A stretch of DNA of 64,000 bases from NCBI RefSeq assembly GCF_014203555.1, contig NZ_JACHJH010000008.1:1-64000 (forward strand). Direction: 5' to 3'. Both the position numbers and the translations under genes were made by a program. This DNA is from Streptomyces olivoverticillatus (GTDB lineage: Bacteria > Actinomycetota > Actinomycetes > Streptomycetales > Streptomycetaceae). Positions within the stretch are counted from its first letter, which is position 1. Each line of letters begins with the position of its first letter. The notes beneath the pieces are model-generated. The model was not told the DNA's origin and did not search any database. It was given only the letters and a program-made list of their open reading frames with translations. Positions 25,266 to 34,160 of the stretch are shown here, in pieces.

Positions 25266-26365
25266 CCTCCCAGCCGCTGCTCAAGCGGCTGCTGACCGAC
25301 CCGCGCGTCTCCAAGGACCCGCGCCGGCACTGGCCCGCCTGGATCAACGGCGAGATCTCCCCGCAGTGGCCGCTGTACACCTGGGTGGCCGTGCAGAACA
25401 TGTTCACCGCCTACGGCAGCGACCACCGGCGGCTGCGCACCCTGGTCTCCAAGGCCTTCACCGCCCGCCGCACCGCCGCCCTGCGCCCCCGCATCGAGGA
25501 GATGGCCGGCGCCCTCCTCGACGGCCTCGCCACCACCCCGCCCGGTGAGATCACCGACCTGCGCGAGGGCTACGCCTACCCCATCCCGATCCAGGTGATC
25601 TGCGAACTGTTCGGCGTCGAGGACGAGGCCACCCGCGAAGGGCTGCGCCGCTGCGTCGACTCGATCTTCCACACCTCCGCCGACCCGGAGGAGGTCACCG
25701 CCACCTACACCGAGCTCTACGCCCTGCTCGGCGCGCTCGTCGCCGCCAAGCGGGAGCGGCCCGGCGACGACATGACCAGCGTCCTGATCTCCGCCCGGGA
25801 CGAGGAGGACACCCGCCTGAGCGAGCAGGAGCTCGTCGACACCCTGCTCCTGATGATCGGCGCCGGCCACGAGACCACCGTCAACCTCCTCGACAACGCC
25901 ATCCACGCCCTGCTCACCCACCCCGAGCAGCTCGCCCTCGTCCGCGAGGGCAAGGCCGGCTGGGACGACGTGATCGAGGAGACCCTGCGCGTCCAGGCCC
26001 CCGTCGCCAACCTCCCCCTGCGCTACGCGGCCGAGGACATCGAGCTCGCCGACGGCATCACCCTGCGCCAGGGCGACGCGATCATCGCCGCCTACGCCGC
26101 CGCCGGGCGCGACCCGGAGCTCTACGGGGACGACGGCGCCCGCTTCGACGTGCTGCGCGCCACCAAGGAACACCTCTCCTTCGGCCACGGCGTGCACTTC
26201 TGCCTGGGCGCCCCGCTGGCCCGCCTGGAAGCCGCCGTCGCCCTGCCCGCCCTCTTCGAGCGCTTCCCCGGGATCGCCCTCGCGGCCGCCCCCGACGAGC
26301 TGCAGCAGGTCGACTCCTTCATCTCCAACGGCCACCGCACCCTGCCGGTCCGGCTGCGCCCCTGA
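25133..26365 (+). CDS. cvnF: conservon-linked cytochrome P450, canonical
   Basis: The 410-residue class I P450 has all the normal signatures: I-helix GAGHETTVN, K-helix EETLRVQAPV and heme loop FGHGVHFCLGAPLARLE. It should be catalytically competent with ferredoxin partners encoded elsewhere. The ATG has AGGAGAC upstream although it lies inside the tail of cvnE. Pairing of a degenerate CYP157-type and a normal P450 at the end of a conservon matches known S. coelicolor operons. It may use, or be regulated together with, the CvnA-D complex. Confidence 0.93.
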   Translation: MDRQTCPVAIDPSGSDIHGEAARLRADGPAVPVELPGGVVAWAVTSQPLLKRLLTDPRVSKDPRRHWPAWINGEISPQWPLYTWVAVQNMFTAYGSDHRRLRTLVSKAFTARRTAALRPRIEEMAGALLDGLATTPPGEITDLREGYAYPIPIQVICELFGVEDEATREGLRRCVDSIFHTSADPEEVTATYTELYALLGALVAAKRERPGDDMTSVLISARDEEDTRLSEQELVDTLLLMIGAGHETTVNLLDNAIHALLTHPEQLALVREGKAGWDDVIEETLRVQAPVANLPLRYAAEDIELADGITLRQGDAIIAAYAAAGRDPELYGDDGARFDVLRATKEHLSFGHGVHFCLGAPLARLEAAVALPALFERFPGIALAAAPDELQQVDSFISNGHRTLPVRLRP

Positions 26366-26420
26366 CCGCCTGCGCACCCACCAGCCGCTCTACCACGCAA
26401 TCCGCGGAAAAGGGTGGCTG

Positions 26421-28511
26421 GTGGGCAGCATCAATACCGAACCCTTACGATCCTCTGTTGTGTCCAAACTGACCGACCTGCCGAAACGGATTCTCATCGG
26501 CCGGGCGCTGCGCAGCGACAAGCTGGGAGAAACGCTCCTCCCCAAGCGCATCGCGCTCCCCGTCTTCGCCTCCGACCCCCTGTCCTCCGTGGCGTACGCG
26601 CCGGGCGAAGTACTGCTCGTCCTGTCCGTGGCGGGTGTGTCGGCCTACCACTTCAGCCCATGGATCGCCGTCGCCGTCGTGGTGCTGATGTTCACGGTGG
26701 TCGCCTCGTACCGCCAGAACGTGCACGCCTACCCCAGCGGTGGCGGCGACTACGAGGTCGCCACCGTCAACCTCGGCCCGAGAGCCGGCCTGACGGTGGC
26801 CAGTGCCCTCCTCGTCGACTACGTCCTGACCGTCGCGGTCTCGATCGCCTCCGGCATCGAGAACCTCGGCTCCGCCATCCCGTTCGTCGTGGAGCACAAG
26901 ACGGCCTGTGCCATCGCCGTCATCGTGCTGCTGACCCTGATGAACCTGCGCGGCGTCCGGGAGTCCGGAACGCTCTTCGCGATCCCCACCTATGTCTTCG
27001 TCGGCGGCGTCTTCCTGATGATCGCCTGGGGCGCCTACCGCGGCCTGATCGTGGGCGAGACCATGAAGGCCCCCACCGCCGACTTCAAGATCAACGCCGA
27101 GCACACCGGCCTCGCCGGCTTCGCGCTCGTCTTCCTGCTGCTGCGCGCCTTCTCCTCCGGCTGCGCGGCGCTGACGGGCGTCGAGGCGATCAGCAACGGC
27201 GTGCCCGCCTTCCGCAAGCCCAAGAGCAAGAACGCGGCCAGCACCCTCGCCCTGATGGGCGGCCTGGCCGTCACCATGTTCTGCGGCATCATCGCGCTGG
27301 CCATGGCCACCCATGTGCGGATGGCCGAGCACCCGGCCACCGGGCTGCTCAAGGACGGCAAGCCGGTCGGCGACGGGTACACCCAGAATCCGGTCATCTC
27401 GCAGGTCGCCGAGGCCGTCTTCGGCCACGGCTCGTTCCTGTTCATCGTGCTGGCCGCGGCCACCGCGCTGGTGCTGTTCCTGGCCGCGAACACCGCGTAC
27501 AACGGCTTCCCGCTGCTCGGCTCGATCCTCGCCCAGGACCGCTACCTGCCGCGTCAGCTGCACACCCGCGGCGACCGGCTGGCCTTCTCCAACGGCATCG
27601 TGCTGCTGGCCGGCGCGGCCGCGGTCCTGACCTACATCTACGGCGCAGACTCCACCAAGCTGATCCAGCTCTACATCGTCGGCGTCTTCGTCTCCTTCAC
27701 CCTCAGCCAGACCGGCATGGTCCGCCACTGGAACCGCCACCTGGCCGGCGAGACCGACCCGGCCAAGCGCCGCCACATGATGCGCTCCCGGGCGATCAAC
27801 GCCTTCGGCGCCTTCCTGACCGGCCTGGTCCTCGCCGTGGTGCTGCTGACGAAGTTCACGCACGGCGCCTGGGTGGCCCTGCTCGGCATGGTCGTCTTCT
27901 ACGCGACGATGACCGCGATCCGGCGCCACTACGACCGGGTCGCCGAGGAGATCGCCGCCCCCGACGAGGCCGGCGAGGAGGCCGTGCGCCCCTCCCGGGT
28001 GCACTCCATCGTCCTGGTCTCCAAGGTCCACAAGCCCACCCTGCGGGCCCTGGCCTACGCCAAGCTGATGCGCTCCGACACCCTTGAGGCCCTGAGCATC
28101 AGCGTCGACGCGGCCGAGACCAAGGCGCTGCGCGAGGAGTGGCACCGCCGCGGCGTGGACGTACCGCTGAAGATCCTGGACTCGCCCTACCGCGAGATCA
28201 CCCGGCCGATCATCGAGTACGTCAAGAGCCTCCGCAAGGAGAGCCCGCGCGACGCGGTCAGCGTCTACATCCCCGAGTACGTCGTGGGCCACTGGTACGA
28301 GCACCTGCTGCACAACCAGAGCGCCCTGCGCCTCAAGGGCCGGCTGCTCTTCACTCCCGGGGTGATGGTCACCTCCGTGCCGTGGCAGCTGGACTCCTCG
28401 GAGGCCGCCAAGCAGCGCGCCCGCAAGCGCGCCGAGTGGAACGCGCCGGGTGCGGTGCGGCGCGGCCCGGCGCCGCAGCCGAAGAAGGAAAAGGCTTCCA
28501 CGAAGAAGTAG
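26421..28511 (+). CDS. APC-superfamily permease
   Basis: The 696-residue membrane protein has about 12 transmembrane segments in its first 480 residues and a C-terminal cytosolic region of about 200 residues ending KKEKASTKK. The early LPVFASDPLSSVAYAPGEVL motif is typical of APC amino-acid/cation permeases with soluble tails. The GTG at 26421 lies within one arm of an inverted repeat; a GTG at 26460 (VSKLTDLPKRIL) has no ribosome site but matches where many relatives begin. It is followed by a tandem 17-bp repeat and a terminator. The transported substrate is unknown. Confidence 0.88.
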   Translation: MGSINTEPLRSSVVSKLTDLPKRILIGRALRSDKLGETLLPKRIALPVFASDPLSSVAYAPGEVLLVLSVAGVSAYHFSPWIAVAVVVLMFTVVASYRQNVHAYPSGGGDYEVATVNLGPRAGLTVASALLVDYVLTVAVSIASGIENLGSAIPFVVEHKTACAIAVIVLLTLMNLRGVRESGTLFAIPTYVFVGGVFLMIAWGAYRGLIVGETMKAPTADFKINAEHTGLAGFALVFLLLRAFSSGCAALTGVEAISNGVPAFRKPKSKNAASTLALMGGLAVTMFCGIIALAMATHVRMAEHPATGLLKDGKPVGDGYTQNPVISQVAEAVFGHGSFLFIVLAAATALVLFLAANTAYNGFPLLGSILAQDRYLPRQLHTRGDRLAFSNGIVLLAGAAAVLTYIYGADSTKLIQLYIVGVFVSFTLSQTGMVRHWNRHLAGETDPAKRRHMMRSRAINAFGAFLTGLVLAVVLLTKFTHGAWVALLGMVVFYATMTAIRRHYDRVAEEIAAPDEAGEEAVRPSRVHSIVLVSKVHKPTLRALAYAKLMRSDTLEALSISVDAAETKALREEWHRRGVDVPLKILDSPYREITRPIIEYVKSLRKESPRDAVSVYIPEYVVGHWYEHLLHNQSALRLKGRLLFTPGVMVTSVPWQLDSSEAAKQRARKRAEWNAPGAVRRGPAPQPKKEKASTKK

Positions 28512-28544
28512 CTTCCACGAAGAAGTAGCTTCCACGAAGAAGCA
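28494..28544 (+). repeat. three tandem 17-bp repeats spanning the permease stop codon
   Basis: The unit GCTTCCACGAAGAAGTA occurs at 28494-28510 and 28511-28527, with a third copy ending GCA at 28528-28544. The first copy encodes the last residues (ASTKK) and most of the stop codon of the permease. Confidence 0.9.
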
Positions 28545-28556
28545 GCGAAGTCGCTG

Positions 28557-28610
28557 GTGGGGCGGGACGGCACGTAGACTGAACGGCTGTCCCGCCCCAC
28601 CTGTCTTTTT
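28557..28610 (+). terminator. Rho-independent terminator after the permease
   Basis: Perfect 12-bp arms GTGGGGCGGGAC (28557-28568) and GTCCCGCCCCAC (28589-28600) are followed by CTGTCTTTTT. A TAGACT hexamer in the 20-nt loop could be a -10 for the RNA methyltransferase gene that starts 15 bp after the T-run, but no convincing -35 accompanies it. Confidence 0.75.
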
Positions 28611-28624
28611 GGAGTCGACCCGCA

Positions 28625-29953
28625 ATGCAGCACGAGACCGAAGCATCGCTGGTCGGCCAGGAGTACGAGGTCGAGGTCGGCCCCGTCGCCCACGGCGGCC
28701 ACTGTGTGGCCCGCACGGAGTCCGGCAGGGTCCTGTTCGTCCGGCACGCGCTGCCCGGCGAGCGCGTGGTCGCCCGGGTGACCGAGGGCGAGGAGACCTC
28801 CCGCTTCCTCCGCGCCGACGCGGTGGAGATCCTCCAGGCGTCCAAGGACCGCGTCGAGGCGCCCTGTCCCTTCTCCGGCCCCGGCAAGTGCGGCGGCTGC
28901 GACTGGCAGCACGCCAAGCCGGGCGCCCAGCGCCGCCTCAAGGGCGAGGTCATCGCCGAGCAGCTCCAGCGCCTGGCGGGCCTCACCCCGGAGGAGGCCG
29001 GCTGGGACGGCACGGTGATGCCGGCCGAGGGCGACAAGCTCCCGGCGGGCGAGGTCCCGGCCTGGCGCACCCGCGTCCAGTACGCGATCGACGCCGAGGG
29101 CCACGCGGGTCTGCGCAAGCACCGCTCGCATGAGGTCCAGGTCATCGACCGCTGCCTGATCGCCTCCCACAACGTCACCGAGCTGGGCATCGAAAAGCGC
29201 GAGTGGCCGCAGATCGCCTCGGTCGAGGCCATCGCGGCCACCGGCTCGGGCGACCGCCAGGTCGTCCTCACCCCGAAGCCGGGCGGCCGCCTGCCGATCG
29301 TGGAACTGGACAAGCCGGTCTCGGTCCTGCGCGTGGGCGAGAAGGACAAGCAGATCCACCGCGTCCACGGCCGCCCCTTCGTACGCGAGCGCGCCGACGA
29401 GCGCACGTACCGCGTCTCCGAAGGCGGCTTCTGGCAGGTGCACCCGCAGGCGGCCGACACGCTGGTGAAGGCCGTCATGCAGGGCCTGATGCCCCGCAAG
29501 GGCGACATGGCCCTCGACCTGTACTGCGGCGTGGGCCTCTTCGCGGGTGCCCTCGGCGAGCGCATCGGCGAGAAGGGCGCGGTGCTCGGCATCGAGTCGG
29601 GCAAGCGCGCGGTGGAGGACGCCCGCCACAACCTCCAGGACCTCGACCGCGTCCGCATCGAACACGGCAAGGTCGAGCAGGTCCTGCCGCGCACGGGCAT
29701 CAAGGAGGCCGACATCATCGTCCTCGACCCGCCCCGCGCCGGCGCCGGCAAGCAAACGGTCCACCACCTCGCCTCACTGGGCGCCCGCCGCATCGCATAC
29801 GTGGCGTGCGACCCGGCGGCCTTGGCCCGAGACCTCGCGTACTTCGCGGAGGAGGGGTACAAGCCGGCGACGCTGCGGGCGTTCGACTTGTTCCCGATGA
29901 CGCATCACGTGGAGTGCGTGGCGATTCTGAAGCGGGTGCCGAAGGACAGCTGA
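28625..29953 (+). CDS. TrmA/RlmD-family RNA (uracil-C5-)-methyltransferase
   Basis: The 442-residue protein has an N-terminal TRAM RNA-binding domain (VEVGPVAHGGHCVAR), iron-sulphur-type cysteines (CPFSGPGKCGGCDWQH), a SAM motif (ALDLYCGVGLFAGALGE) and the catalytic cysteine region YVACDPAALARDL. These enzymes make 5-methyluridine in tRNA or 23S rRNA; the sequence does not tell which. It is preceded by GGAG. It is the last backbone-type gene before the defence island, and no other gene is cotranscribed. Confidence 0.92.
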   Translation: MQHETEASLVGQEYEVEVGPVAHGGHCVARTESGRVLFVRHALPGERVVARVTEGEETSRFLRADAVEILQASKDRVEAPCPFSGPGKCGGCDWQHAKPGAQRRLKGEVIAEQLQRLAGLTPEEAGWDGTVMPAEGDKLPAGEVPAWRTRVQYAIDAEGHAGLRKHRSHEVQVIDRCLIASHNVTELGIEKREWPQIASVEAIAATGSGDRQVVLTPKPGGRLPIVELDKPVSVLRVGEKDKQIHRVHGRPFVRERADERTYRVSEGGFWQVHPQAADTLVKAVMQGLMPRKGDMALDLYCGVGLFAGALGERIGEKGAVLGIESGKRAVEDARHNLQDLDRVRIEHGKVEQVLPRTGIKEADIIVLDPPRAGAGKQTVHHLASLGARRIAYVACDPAALARDLAYFAEEGYKPATLRAFDLFPMTHHVECVAILKRVPKDS

Positions 29954-30010
29954 CCTGCGGTTTTACCTGGTGTGCAGTATGTGCGCTCTGGGCGTTACGG
30001 GCGAAATTTC

Positions 30011-30048
30011 TGACGCTGAAATGACGCTTGTGACGCTCGTGTGACGCT
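30011..30048 (+). repeat. four TGACGCT direct repeats
   Basis: TGACGCT begins at 30011, 30022, 30031 and 30042, spaced 11, 9 and 11 bp, close to one helical turn each. They lie in the 296-bp gap between the RNA methyltransferase and the first gene of the defence island. Iteron-like arrangements bind proteins cooperatively, for example integrases or regulators; none is identified here. Confidence 0.6.
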
Positions 30049-30209
30049 CGTCGGGTGGGCAATCAGAGGGCGCAAGATCGCCCGTCGACTGGGCTTTGAG
30101 TCCGGTCGGCGGGCGGTTGTGTTGGGCAGAGCGAAGGGCCTGCCCAGGATGCACGACGCTGTTCCCGAAGTCCTTTGACATGCCCTCACGCCTCCGGAAA
30201 CAATCCCGC

Positions 30210-30236
30210 CCTCGTGGATCGTTGTGATCCGCGAGG
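30210..30236 (+). promoter_or_regulatory. hairpin just upstream of the nuclease gene
   Basis: CCTCGTGGATC (30210-30220) and GATCCGCGAGG (30226-30236) can form an 11-bp stem with one G-U pair and a 5-nt loop. It ends 13 bp before the GTG start, leaving the AGGGGG ribosome site free. It could be an operator or a terminator of upstream transcription. Confidence 0.4.
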
Positions 30237-30249
30237 ACAAGGGGGACGG

Positions 30250-30843
30250 GTGTCGAGTCTGAGGTTGTTCAACGTCGCGGGTGGTGGCGCGGCAGAGGTG
30301 GTATCGGCCACGGCGGTGCGTGAGCGGCATCTGCAGGAGCTGGTCGAGAGGAACATGGAGGCGCTGTTGGGCGTGCGCTTCCTCGCGAGCGAGTACAGCA
30401 CTGGACCGCTGCACGGCGGACGGATTGACTCGCTGGGCTTGGATGAGAACGGTTCGCCCGTGATCGTGGAATACAAGCGTGGCCAGAGCGTGGGTGTAAT
30501 CCCGCAGGGCCTTTTCTACCTGGCCTGGCTGAGCGACCATCGGGCCGAGTTCCAGCTCCTGGTCCGTGAACGCCTCGGGGCAGCGGAGGCGGCTCAGGTG
30601 CTGTGGAGCGCGCCCAGGCTGATCTGCGTCGCGGAGAGCTTCACCCGCTACGCCGTCCACGCCGTCCGTGAGATCCAGCGCAACATCGACCTCGTCCGCT
30701 ACCGCTACTTCGGCCACGAGCTGCTCGCCCTGGAGACGGTCGTCTCCGTAACGCCGTCGGCCAAGGAGCGGCGCGCCGTTCGCAAGCGAGATCGCGCCGC
30801 CACGACGATCATGCAGCCCTGCGCCGTCGGCGAACCGCTGTGA
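30250..30843 (+). CDS. PD-(D/E)XK endonuclease domain protein, NucS/DUF5655 type (probably N-terminal part of a split gene)
   Basis: The 197-residue product shows the NucS-like nuclease core GRIDSLGLDENGSPVIVEYK (Asp, then Glu-x-Lys) followed by LFYLAWLSDHRAEFQLLV. Homologues I know carry a C-terminal DUF5655 domain on the same chain. Here that domain is encoded by the next reading frame, whose GTG overlaps this stop by 4 bp. The connecting segment is short and basic (AKERRAVRKRDRAAT), so a deletion or frameshift probably split the gene. The GTG start follows a GGACAAGGGGGACGG stretch. It could act in DNA repair or defence; it opens the defence island. Confidence 0.65.
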   Translation: MSSLRLFNVAGGGAAEVVSATAVRERHLQELVERNMEALLGVRFLASEYSTGPLHGGRIDSLGLDENGSPVIVEYKRGQSVGVIPQGLFYLAWLSDHRAEFQLLVRERLGAAEAAQVLWSAPRLICVAESFTRYAVHAVREIQRNIDLVRYRYFGHELLALETVVSVTPSAKERRAVRKRDRAATTIMQPCAVGEPL

Positions 30844-31097
30844 CGCAGGTGGAGCGCAAGCAGTACCTCGCCTACAGGCGGCTGGAGAACTTCGCCTGCG
30901 TCGGCCGCACGCAGCAGCGCGAGGTCGTCGTCTACCTCAAGGCAGACCCAGACGCAGTCGACCTCGTCCCCGGCTTCACCCGGGACGTACGGGAGATCGG
31001 CCACCACGGCACGGGGGCGCTGGAAGTGCGCCTGCGATCCGAGGCGGACCTGGAGCGCGCCGGCGACCTGTTCCGGCTGAGCTACGAGGCCGCGTAG
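30840..31097 (+). CDS. DUF5655 domain protein (C-terminal part of the preceding nuclease)
   Basis: The 85-residue product matches the DUF5655 domain normally found at the C-terminus of NucS-like nucleases: YRRLENFACVG, VVVYLKADPDAVDLVPGFTR and IGHHGTGALEVRL. The start overlaps the upstream stop (GTGA), so reinitiation could make two subunits. Equally, the frame shift may be a simple mutation that broke one gene in two. No ribosome site of its own is seen. Confidence 0.6.
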   Translation: MTQVERKQYLAYRRLENFACVGRTQQREVVVYLKADPDAVDLVPGFTRDVREIGHHGTGALEVRLRSEADLERAGDLFRLSYEAA

Positions 31098-31309
31098 GGC
31101 CGACGCTTGGTCTACTTACCGCATTTTGTGGCCCTGGGGAGGGATATCGTTGGTGAGTCGCCCGCACAGCGAATGCGACGCCCCCGCGAGAGTTCACCCG
31201 GCAGCGTGCCAATCGTGTACATGGCGAGCGTGCCCGAAATAGGGTGACCAGCGAGAACGCAACGGCCTTCGGGTCGCCGCCCTTTGACGATCAAGGACAC
31301 CCCCGACTG

Positions 31310-32878
31310 ATGGCAGTGACCCAGCAGGAGATCGAGAGCCGGTTGTGGGACGCCGCCGACGAGCTGCGCGTGGCGATGTCCGAAGCGCAGTACTCCTCGG
31401 TCGTCTTCCCGCTGATGTTCTGGAAGTACTTGTCAGACACCTGGGAGCATCACCACCAGGAGTTCCTGGATGAGAACGACTTGGACGGCCTCTCCGCCGA
31501 GGAAGCGCACGAGATCGAGTACCGCGACTACCAGTCGTTCAAGATCCCGTTCATCGATCGCGGGACCATCCAGGAACGTCGCGCCTCCTGGTCCTCCATC
31601 CTCGCCACCATTACCCTGCCCGGCCTCGGCCAGCGGGTCCGCGCCTCCCTGCAGGCCATTGAGACGGCCAACCCTGACAAGTTCTCCCGCCTGTTCGGGG
31701 CCATGACCTGGACCTCCGAAGCTGTGCTGTCGGAGGAGGTGTTGGGGGCAGTCATGCAGGCGATGGACCGCACCCCGAAGATGCACGAGGGCAACATGTC
31801 CCACGACGTGCTCGGTGGGGCGTATGAGTACCTGCTGAAGCGGTTCTCTGACGGGTCTGGCACCCGCGCTGGCCAATTCTTCACTCCGCGCGAGGTCGTC
31901 GAGCTGATCGTCGAGATCCTGGAGCCCAAGAGCTTCGAGTCGGTGTACGACCCGACGTGTGGGTCGGGCGGCATGCTCATCGCCTCCGCAAACCTTCTGA
32001 AGGCCCGCGGTGGGCGTGGCTACACCCTCAAGCTGCATGGGCAGGAGGCCGTACCGGACACTGCGGGTGTGGCACGCATGAACCTCTTCATGCACAACCT
32101 CACCCAGTTCAAGGTTGAGGTCGGCGATACCCTGAAGGACCCGCGCTTCAAGAAGGACGGATCCGTCGCGCAATTCGATGTGATCCTCGCCAACCCGCCC
32201 TACAGCCTGAAGTGGAAGCCCTGGACGAGCGACCCGCGCGCTATCGGCGGGGTTGCCCCGCAGTCGTCGGCGGACTGGGCGTTCGTCCAGCACATGATCG
32301 CGTCGATGGACCCGAAGAAGGGGCGCGCCGGCGTCGTCTTGCCCCACGGCGTCCTCTTCCGCGGCGGCCAGGAGGCTGCCATCCGCAAGCGCGCCCTGGA
32401 CGACGATCTCCTCGAGGCCGTGATTGGGCTGCCGGCCAACCTCTTCTACAACACCAGCATCCCCACGGCGATTCTGGTGTTCCGCGCACGCGGCACCAAG
32501 GCCCCGGCGCGGCAGGACGGCGCGCTGTTCATCGACGCCTCCAACCGGTTCACCAAGGCCAAGAATCGCAACATCCTCACCGATGCCGACATCGCCGACG
32601 TTGTGACCGCCTACCACTCGGACTTCGACAGCGACGGCACCCCGGTGGATGCCGACGGAGAGGGCGCTCTCTCAGCACGTTTTGTCCCGACCACCGAGAT
32701 CGTGGCCAACGGGTACGACCTCAACATCGGCCGTTACATCAAGCAGGCCGCCGCCGAGCAGGAAGACCTCGGCACCCTCATCGACGTCTACAACATCGCC
32801 CGGGCCGAGCGCCAAAAGACCGAACTGCGCATGCTCAAGGTCCTCTCTGCCGCAGGGATCGAGGGCTTCGATGAGTGA
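31310..32878 (+). CDS. hsdM: type I restriction-modification DNA methyltransferase subunit
   Basis: HsdM methylates adenine in the target chosen by HsdS and is needed for the restriction complex. The 522-residue protein has an N-terminal helical HsdM domain (VVFPLMFWKYLSDTWEHHH), the SAM motif DPTCGSGGMLIASAN at residue 214 and the catalytic NPPY at residue 295. The ATG follows AAGGACA; an earlier in-frame start lacks support. It overlaps hsdS by 8 bp. Base composition is visibly lower in GC than the flanking backbone genes, in keeping with acquired DNA. Confidence 0.95.
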   Translation: MAVTQQEIESRLWDAADELRVAMSEAQYSSVVFPLMFWKYLSDTWEHHHQEFLDENDLDGLSAEEAHEIEYRDYQSFKIPFIDRGTIQERRASWSSILATITLPGLGQRVRASLQAIETANPDKFSRLFGAMTWTSEAVLSEEVLGAVMQAMDRTPKMHEGNMSHDVLGGAYEYLLKRFSDGSGTRAGQFFTPREVVELIVEILEPKSFESVYDPTCGSGGMLIASANLLKARGGRGYTLKLHGQEAVPDTAGVARMNLFMHNLTQFKVEVGDTLKDPRFKKDGSVAQFDVILANPPYSLKWKPWTSDPRAIGGVAPQSSADWAFVQHMIASMDPKKGRAGVVLPHGVLFRGGQEAAIRKRALDDDLLEAVIGLPANLFYNTSIPTAILVFRARGTKAPARQDGALFIDASNRFTKAKNRNILTDADIADVVTAYHSDFDSDGTPVDADGEGALSARFVPTTEIVANGYDLNIGRYIKQAAAEQEDLGTLIDVYNIARAERQKTELRMLKVLSAAGIEGFDE

Positions 32879-34157
32879 CTGGCAGCAGATCAGCCTCGGT
32901 GACCTGGAAGCTCCTGCGCGCCAAAAGGTCTCCGTTCCGCCGCAGAGATCGAGGGCTTCGGTGTGCGACGGATATCCGCTTCGTCCGCTCGGGGAGGTGA
33001 TGCGCCTCGACATCCAGCGCACACCGATGAAGCCTGCAACTACCTACCGCCTGGCTGGGGTCCTGAATGCAGGAAAGGGGGTTGTCGCTAAAGGCGAACT
33101 CGACGGCGGAGATACAGAGTACGCGGCAATGAACGTGCTGCACGTTGACCAGGTCGTGATGCGCAAACTGACCGCATGGGAAGGCCCGATCACCGTAGTA
33201 CCTGCCGAGTTCGACGGGTTCGTCGTCAGCAACGAGTTCCCGACGTTCACGCTTGGCCCAGAACTGATGCCCGCTTGGATGAGGCACGTCTGTGGATCAC
33301 CGCGACTGTGGGCAGAAATGAAGAACCGAGTGAGCGGGACAGTTCAACGGCGCAAGCGTCTCAACCCAGAGCAACTCTTGCAGATCCAACTCCCAATCCC
33401 ACCCCGCGAGGTACAAGCGCGGATCGTCGAGATGCTCGACGCGGTCGACGACCAGATCGCAGCACTCGACGACGAGGCTGAGGCGCTGGACCGCGTATCG
33501 ATGGCCGTTGCCGAGGACATGCTCGCCGAGGAACCAACCGTGGCGCTCGGAACGATGCTTAATGACATTCGAGGTGGCAAGAGTCCCCAGGCGAACAATA
33601 GGCCCCCCGGCGCTGACGAGCTTGGCGTATTGAAGGTCAGCGCGGTCACGCCCTTCGCGTTCCTCCCAGAAGAGTCCAAGAGCCTTCTACCTGGCACGTT
33701 CATGCCTGAGTCCGCGCTTGTTCAGCCCGGAGACGTACTCATCACGCGAGCGAACACGCCTTTGCGAGTCGGGGCCGTCGCACGAGTCCCCGCCGATGTT
33801 CGGGACGGCCTCTACCTTGCTGACAAGACTCTTCGACTGGTGCCGTCATCAGAACTGGACCCGGACTTCCTCGTGGTGGCCATGGCGCTGAAGTCGGCCC
33901 GGACTCACCTCACGAGTTCGGCTACAGGGACCAGCGCCTCAATGGTCAACGTCAGCCAGGACCGCATTCGTGACACACCGATCCCGCTTGCCGACCTGGA
34001 CCGGCAGCGGGAGGTTTCCTCTGCTGTGCTGTCTGTCCGTACGAACACCGATGCGGTGCGTGCTGAGGCCGCCCGCCTCCGGAATGCACGCTCCAGCCTG
34101 CTCTCGGGCTTGCTGGACCGCACCATCGACATCGAGTCTGCCGAGCTGGAGGTCTGA
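32871..34157 (+). CDS. hsdS: type I restriction-modification specificity subunit
   Basis: HsdS reads the bipartite DNA target for the complex. The 428-residue protein has two target-recognition regions, each followed by a conserved helical segment (EVQARIVEMLDAVDDQIAAL; REVSSAVLSVRTNTDAVRAE), the normal HsdS layout. The ATG at 32871 overlaps hsdM by 8 bp. A GTG at 32961 follows a near copy of the hsdM end and is an alternative start that would drop 30 residues with no obvious domain. The target sequence cannot be predicted. Confidence 0.92.
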   Translation: MSDWQQISLGDLEAPARQKVSVPPQRSRASVCDGYPLRPLGEVMRLDIQRTPMKPATTYRLAGVLNAGKGVVAKGELDGGDTEYAAMNVLHVDQVVMRKLTAWEGPITVVPAEFDGFVVSNEFPTFTLGPELMPAWMRHVCGSPRLWAEMKNRVSGTVQRRKRLNPEQLLQIQLPIPPREVQARIVEMLDAVDDQIAALDDEAEALDRVSMAVAEDMLAEEPTVALGTMLNDIRGGKSPQANNRPPGADELGVLKVSAVTPFAFLPEESKSLLPGTFMPESALVQPGDVLITRANTPLRVGAVARVPADVRDGLYLADKTLRLVPSSELDPDFLVVAMALKSARTHLTSSATGTSASMVNVSQDRIRDTPIPLADLDRQREVSSAVLSVRTNTDAVRAEAARLRNARSSLLSGLLDRTIDIESAELEV

Positions 34158-34160
34158 GCC

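Noticed and set aside
28575..28580. TAGACT in the terminator loop as promoter of the RNA methyltransferase gene
   Set aside because: No -35 at proper spacing, and the surrounding stem plus T-run reads more simply as a terminator; kept only as a remark.
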